From positions 26,073-90,072 of the forward strand of contig CAKPJC010000005.1 in assembly GCA_934162535.1 (NCBI GenBank): a stretch of DNA of 64,000 bases, given 5' to 3'. The position numbers were made by a program, and so were the translations under genes. Below the pieces are notes generated by a model that was given only the letters and a program-made list of their open reading frames with translations, did not search any database and was not told the DNA's origin. The first letter of the stretch is position 1. Every line of letters starts with the position of its first letter. The stretch comes from an uncultured Clostridia bacterium. Lineage in GTDB: Bacteria > Bacillota > Clostridia > TANB77 > CAG-508. This document shows, piece by piece, positions 61,120-64,000 of this stretch.

Positions 61120-62193
61120 ATGAAGACATTTAAAGGAGGACCAATTGCAGACATACTTAAGAAAATAGCCCCAGGCACAGCCATTAGAGAAGGATTAGAC
61201 AATATATTAAGAGCAAAAACAGGAGCATTATTATTAATAACAGACAAACAAGAAGTAATAAATGAAGTTGTTGATGGTGGGTTTTATATAAATGAAGAAT
61301 ACACATCATCAAAATTATACGAGTTAGCCAAAATGGATGGAGCTATAGTATTAAGTGGAGATATGAAAAAGATATTATATGCAAATGCACAACTAATCCC
61401 TTCATATCAAATAGCCACAGTTGAAACAGGAACGAGGCACAGAACAGCAGAAAGAACAGCAAAACAAACAGGAGAACTTGTAATAAGTATTTCACAAAGA
61501 AGAAATATAATAACACTATTTAAAGAAAACAATAGATATATATTAGAAGACACAGATGTAGTATTAAATAAAGCAAACCAAGCAATACAAACACTAGAAA
61601 AGTACAGAAAAGTGTATGACAGTAAACTAAGTATATTGAATGAATATGAATTTAATGATATAGTAACACTTGATAATGTACTTACAGTAATACAAAGAGC
61701 AGAAATGGTAATGAGAATAGTTGATGAAATTCAAAGAAAAATATGTGAGCTTGGAGAAGATGGTAGGTTAGTAACAATGCAAGTTGAAGAATTAATTGGA
61801 GGGCTAGAAAAAGAAGAATTATTACTAATAAAGGACTACCAAGTAAATAATAATAAGGCAGAAGAAATAGTTGAACAACTTTCTAAAATGGCATATGAAG
61901 AACTAATGAAATTACCAGCAATATCAAAACTACTTGGATATGAAAGTTTTGAAAATTTTGAAGAACTTGCTGTATATCCTAAAGGATATAGAATATTAAG
62001 TAAAATACCAAGAATGCCTAATAGCATAGTGGAAAACTTAGTAAAATCTTTTAAATCATTTCAACATGTGTTACTTGCCGAAATATCTGATTTAGATAAA
62101 GTAGATGGAATTGGAGAAGTAAGAGCTAAAACAATAAAACAATCTCTAAAGAAAATGCAAGAACAATTTGCATTTGATAATATTTTAATATAA
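61120..62193 (+). CDS. disA: DNA integrity scanning diadenylate cyclase DisA
   Basis: The 357-residue protein makes cyclic di-AMP while scanning DNA for branched structures, and it pauses at lesions to delay sporulation. The DAC domain has catalytic DGA at residues 73-75 and RHRTAER from residue 106. A helical spine and C-terminal helix-hairpin-helix DNA-binding domain (ISDLDKVDGIGEVRAKTI) follow. The spacing of 23 bases after radA and AGAGGTG support an operon. Confidence 0.97.
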   Translation: MKTFKGGPIADILKKIAPGTAIREGLDNILRAKTGALLLITDKQEVINEVVDGGFYINEEYTSSKLYELAKMDGAIVLSGDMKKILYANAQLIPSYQIATVETGTRHRTAERTAKQTGELVISISQRRNIITLFKENNRYILEDTDVVLNKANQAIQTLEKYRKVYDSKLSILNEYEFNDIVTLDNVLTVIQRAEMVMRIVDEIQRKICELGEDGRLVTMQVEELIGGLEKEELLLIKDYQVNNNKAEEIVEQLSKMAYEELMKLPAISKLLGYESFENFEELAVYPKGYRILSKIPRMPNSIVENLVKSFKSFQHVLLAEISDLDKVDGIGEVRAKTIKQSLKKMQEQFAFDNILI

Positions 62194-62208
62194 GAAAGGA
62201 AAATGAAA

Positions 62209-63024
62209 ATGAAAAAAGTAACAAGTATAATAGCAATAATCGCAATAATAATTATTGTGGCACTAATAGGAACATTATCATATGGATATTACAAAAAAGC
62301 AACAATGGAGGTAAAAAACCCAATAGTAACAATGGAAGTAAAGGATTTTGGAACAATAAAACTTGAATTATATCCAGATCAAGCACCAGAAACAGTTGCA
62401 AACTTTATAAACTTAGCACAAAATGGATTTTATGATGGACTTAAATTCCACAGAGTAGTAGAAGGATTTATGATACAAGGTGGAGATTCTAAAGGAGATG
62501 GAACAGGTTCACCAAAATTAAGTAATCTAGGAATGGATGTTAGTGAAGAAAATGATAAAGAATATTGCATTACAGGAGAATTTTTAGCTAATGGATATAA
62601 TAATAAAACAAAACACAAAGAAGGAGTTATATCTATGGCAAGAGCAGACTATACATCATATTCTCCATCCTTAACAACAGAAAGTTATAATTCTGGAGGT
62701 TCACAATTTTTTATAATGACAGCAGATAATTCATCATTAGATGGTTCATATGCTGCATTTGGCAAAGTTATTGAGGGTATGGATATAGTACACAACATAG
62801 AAAAAGTAGAAGTTAAATCTTCAAGTGATGAACAAGCAACAAGTAGTAAAGAAACATCTACACAAACAGAGAAAAGTACACCTGTTAATGATGTTATAAT
62901 ATCAAAAGTTACTGTTGAAACATATGATGCGAAATATGATAAACCAAAAACATTAGAACCATTTGATTATTATAATTGGGTATATAAAACATATGGAATT
63001 GATTTAAAATCATATCAAAAATAG
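62209..63024 (+). CDS. Membrane-anchored cyclophilin-type peptidyl-prolyl isomerase
   Basis: The protein of about 271 residues has one N-terminal membrane segment (IIAIIAIIIIVALIGTLSYG) and a cyclophilin domain: FGTIKLELYPDQAPETVANF, FYDGLKFHRVVEGFMIQGGD, then SGGSQFFIM and AAFGKVIEGMDIV. It would speed folding of secreted proteins on the cell surface. A Ser/Thr-rich insert lies before the C-terminal tail (DKPKTLEPFDYYNWVY). AAGAAAGGA favours ATG 62209 over ATG 62203, which is too close to it. Confidence 0.9.
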   Translation: MKKVTSIIAIIAIIIIVALIGTLSYGYYKKATMEVKNPIVTMEVKDFGTIKLELYPDQAPETVANFINLAQNGFYDGLKFHRVVEGFMIQGGDSKGDGTGSPKLSNLGMDVSEENDKEYCITGEFLANGYNNKTKHKEGVISMARADYTSYSPSLTTESYNSGGSQFFIMTADNSSLDGSYAAFGKVIEGMDIVHNIEKVEVKSSSDEQATSSKETSTQTEKSTPVNDVIISKVTVETYDAKYDKPKTLEPFDYYNWVYKTYGIDLKSYQK

Positions 63025-63048
63025 ATTAGAAGCAAAGGAGAAAAAGCC

Positions 63049-63258
<210 letters not shown>

Positions 63259-63278
63259 AAACAGAGGAGGAGCTGTCT

Positions 63279-64000
63279 ATGAAAGACATAAAAGTTAAAA
63301 AGATAAATAAGAAAACAATTGTTATAATCTCAATAGTATTGGTAGCAATAATACTAGTAACAGCAGTAATTTGCTTGGTAACAAAAAAGGATAAAAATGT
63401 AGAAGTAGAAAATACAGGGAGAATACAAAAACAAGCAATGAATCCTAACAATTATACAATGGTAAAAAGTAAAGATGGAATAGATGTGCCAGTACCAAAA
63501 GGATATACAGCGTCATCAGTAGAAAGTGAGTCATATGTAAATGGAACATTTGAGACATTGTACCTAAATAAAAACTTAACAGATACATTTACATCAGAAG
63601 GAACATATCCATGGACGAAGAATGATAGTGGAATATGGACAAGTGGTAATTATAACATAGATAGTTCAACAAGTGAGATGACATCAGAAGAATTTACAGT
63701 AAGTGAAGATGGAGGAATATTACAACTAAATTGGACAGTGTCATCGCAATTATATTATGACTATTTATATGGAGAAATAATAAACACAACAACAAATAGT
63801 ACAGAAAAAACAACAATAAAATTGAATGGAACAAATTATGGAACATCAGAATCAAGTATAACATACATGAACACAAAAGTAGAACTAAATCAAGGAACAT
63901 ATAAACTAAAGATAATATATAACAAAAATGCCTCAACAAATAAAGAGCTAGATAAAGGATATGTAAAAGAAGTAAAAATATATGACAGAAAAAACAATGG
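63279..64000 (+). CDS. Large membrane-anchored surface protein, N-terminal part (runs off the window)
   Basis: The open frame has 240 codons to the window edge. It starts with a basic stretch and a transmembrane anchor (TIVIISIVLVAIILVTAVIC). Then comes a Thr/Ser/Asn/Gly-rich extracellular region (DGIDVPVPKGYTASSVES, GTYPWTKNDSGIWTSGNYNI) typical of bacterial adhesin-like proteins. Signal and anchor cannot be fully separated. GAGGAGG precedes the ATG by 7 bases. Cut by the window end. Confidence 0.75.
   Translation, partial: MKDIKVKKINKKTIVIISIVLVAIILVTAVICLVTKKDKNVEVENTGRIQKQAMNPNNYTMVKSKDGIDVPVPKGYTASSVESESYVNGTFETLYLNKNLTDTFTSEGTYPWTKNDSGIWTSGNYNIDSSTSEMTSEEFTVSEDGGILQLNWTVSSQLYYDYLYGEIINTTTNSTEKTTIKLNGTNYGTSESSITYMNTKVELNQGTYKLKIIYNKNASTNKELDKGYVKEVKIYDRKNN

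Overview
The window is chromosomal DNA from a very AT-rich (about 30 % GC by eye), endospore-forming member of the Clostridia. The evidence is spo0A, pdaA, yqfC/yqfD and a YdcC-like gene, PolC-type polymerase, a glmS ribozyme, an Agr quorum-sensing locus and strong AGGAGG-type ribosome binding sites. AGA and ATA codons and TTG/GTG starts are common. An uncultured gut or rumen lineage is plausible, but the species cannot be named from the sequence.

Layout. 1-12 kb: end of dusB, a YdcC-like protein and an EndoA toxin without a neighbouring antitoxin, a compositionally foreign ABC protein, a class B PBP, a GT4 glycosyltransferase and ddl. An unknown gene then diverges from a three-gene set: TasA/camelysin-like fibre subunit, SipW-type signal peptidase and DUF5305-like membrane protein. 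12-26 kb: polC with two OB domains, a DnaA-box cluster, an acyl-CoA synthetase-like enzyme, tRNA-His and tRNA-Gln, an HI0933-type flavoprotein, a YigZ-family protein, spo0A, a small XRE regulator with a membrane partner, cysE and mscS. 27-35.5 kb: a degraded mobile island holding an IS1182-like transposase remnant, a broken serine recombinase, two intact but chimeric serine recombinases whose C-termini look like plasmid-mobilisation proteins, an ABC-2 exporter and a compositionally foreign ORFan. It ends at the 3' end of tRNA-Gly. 35.6-45 kb: RluA synthases, an M23 peptidase, glmS with its ribozyme, uvrC, a patatin and an rRNA methyltransferase. 45-49.5 kb: agrBD facing agrAC, then a duplicated segment flanking a frameshifted NUDIX gene. 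49.5-64 kb: pdaA, yqfC, yqfD (frameshifted), an unknown gene, ybeY, a YerB-like gene, gatC, a nucleotidase, gatA and gatB; a second isolated foreign ORFan; radA, disA, a cyclophilin; and the start of a large surface protein behind a terminator-bearing leader.

How it works together. Several genes serve sporulation (spo0A with an upstream 0A box, pdaA, yqfC/D, the YdcC-like gene) and the envelope (PBP, Ddl, M23 peptidase). Others serve surface structure and signalling (TasA/SipW set, Agr system, surface protein) or genome maintenance (polC, uvrC, radA, disA). The least explained items are the recombinase-mobilisation chimeras with their 30-bp att-like repeats, the isolated atypical genes at 2.1, 28.1 and 58.7 kb, the tandem-OB PolC, the DnaA-box cluster, and the TGTAAT arrays shared by two unlinked promoters.
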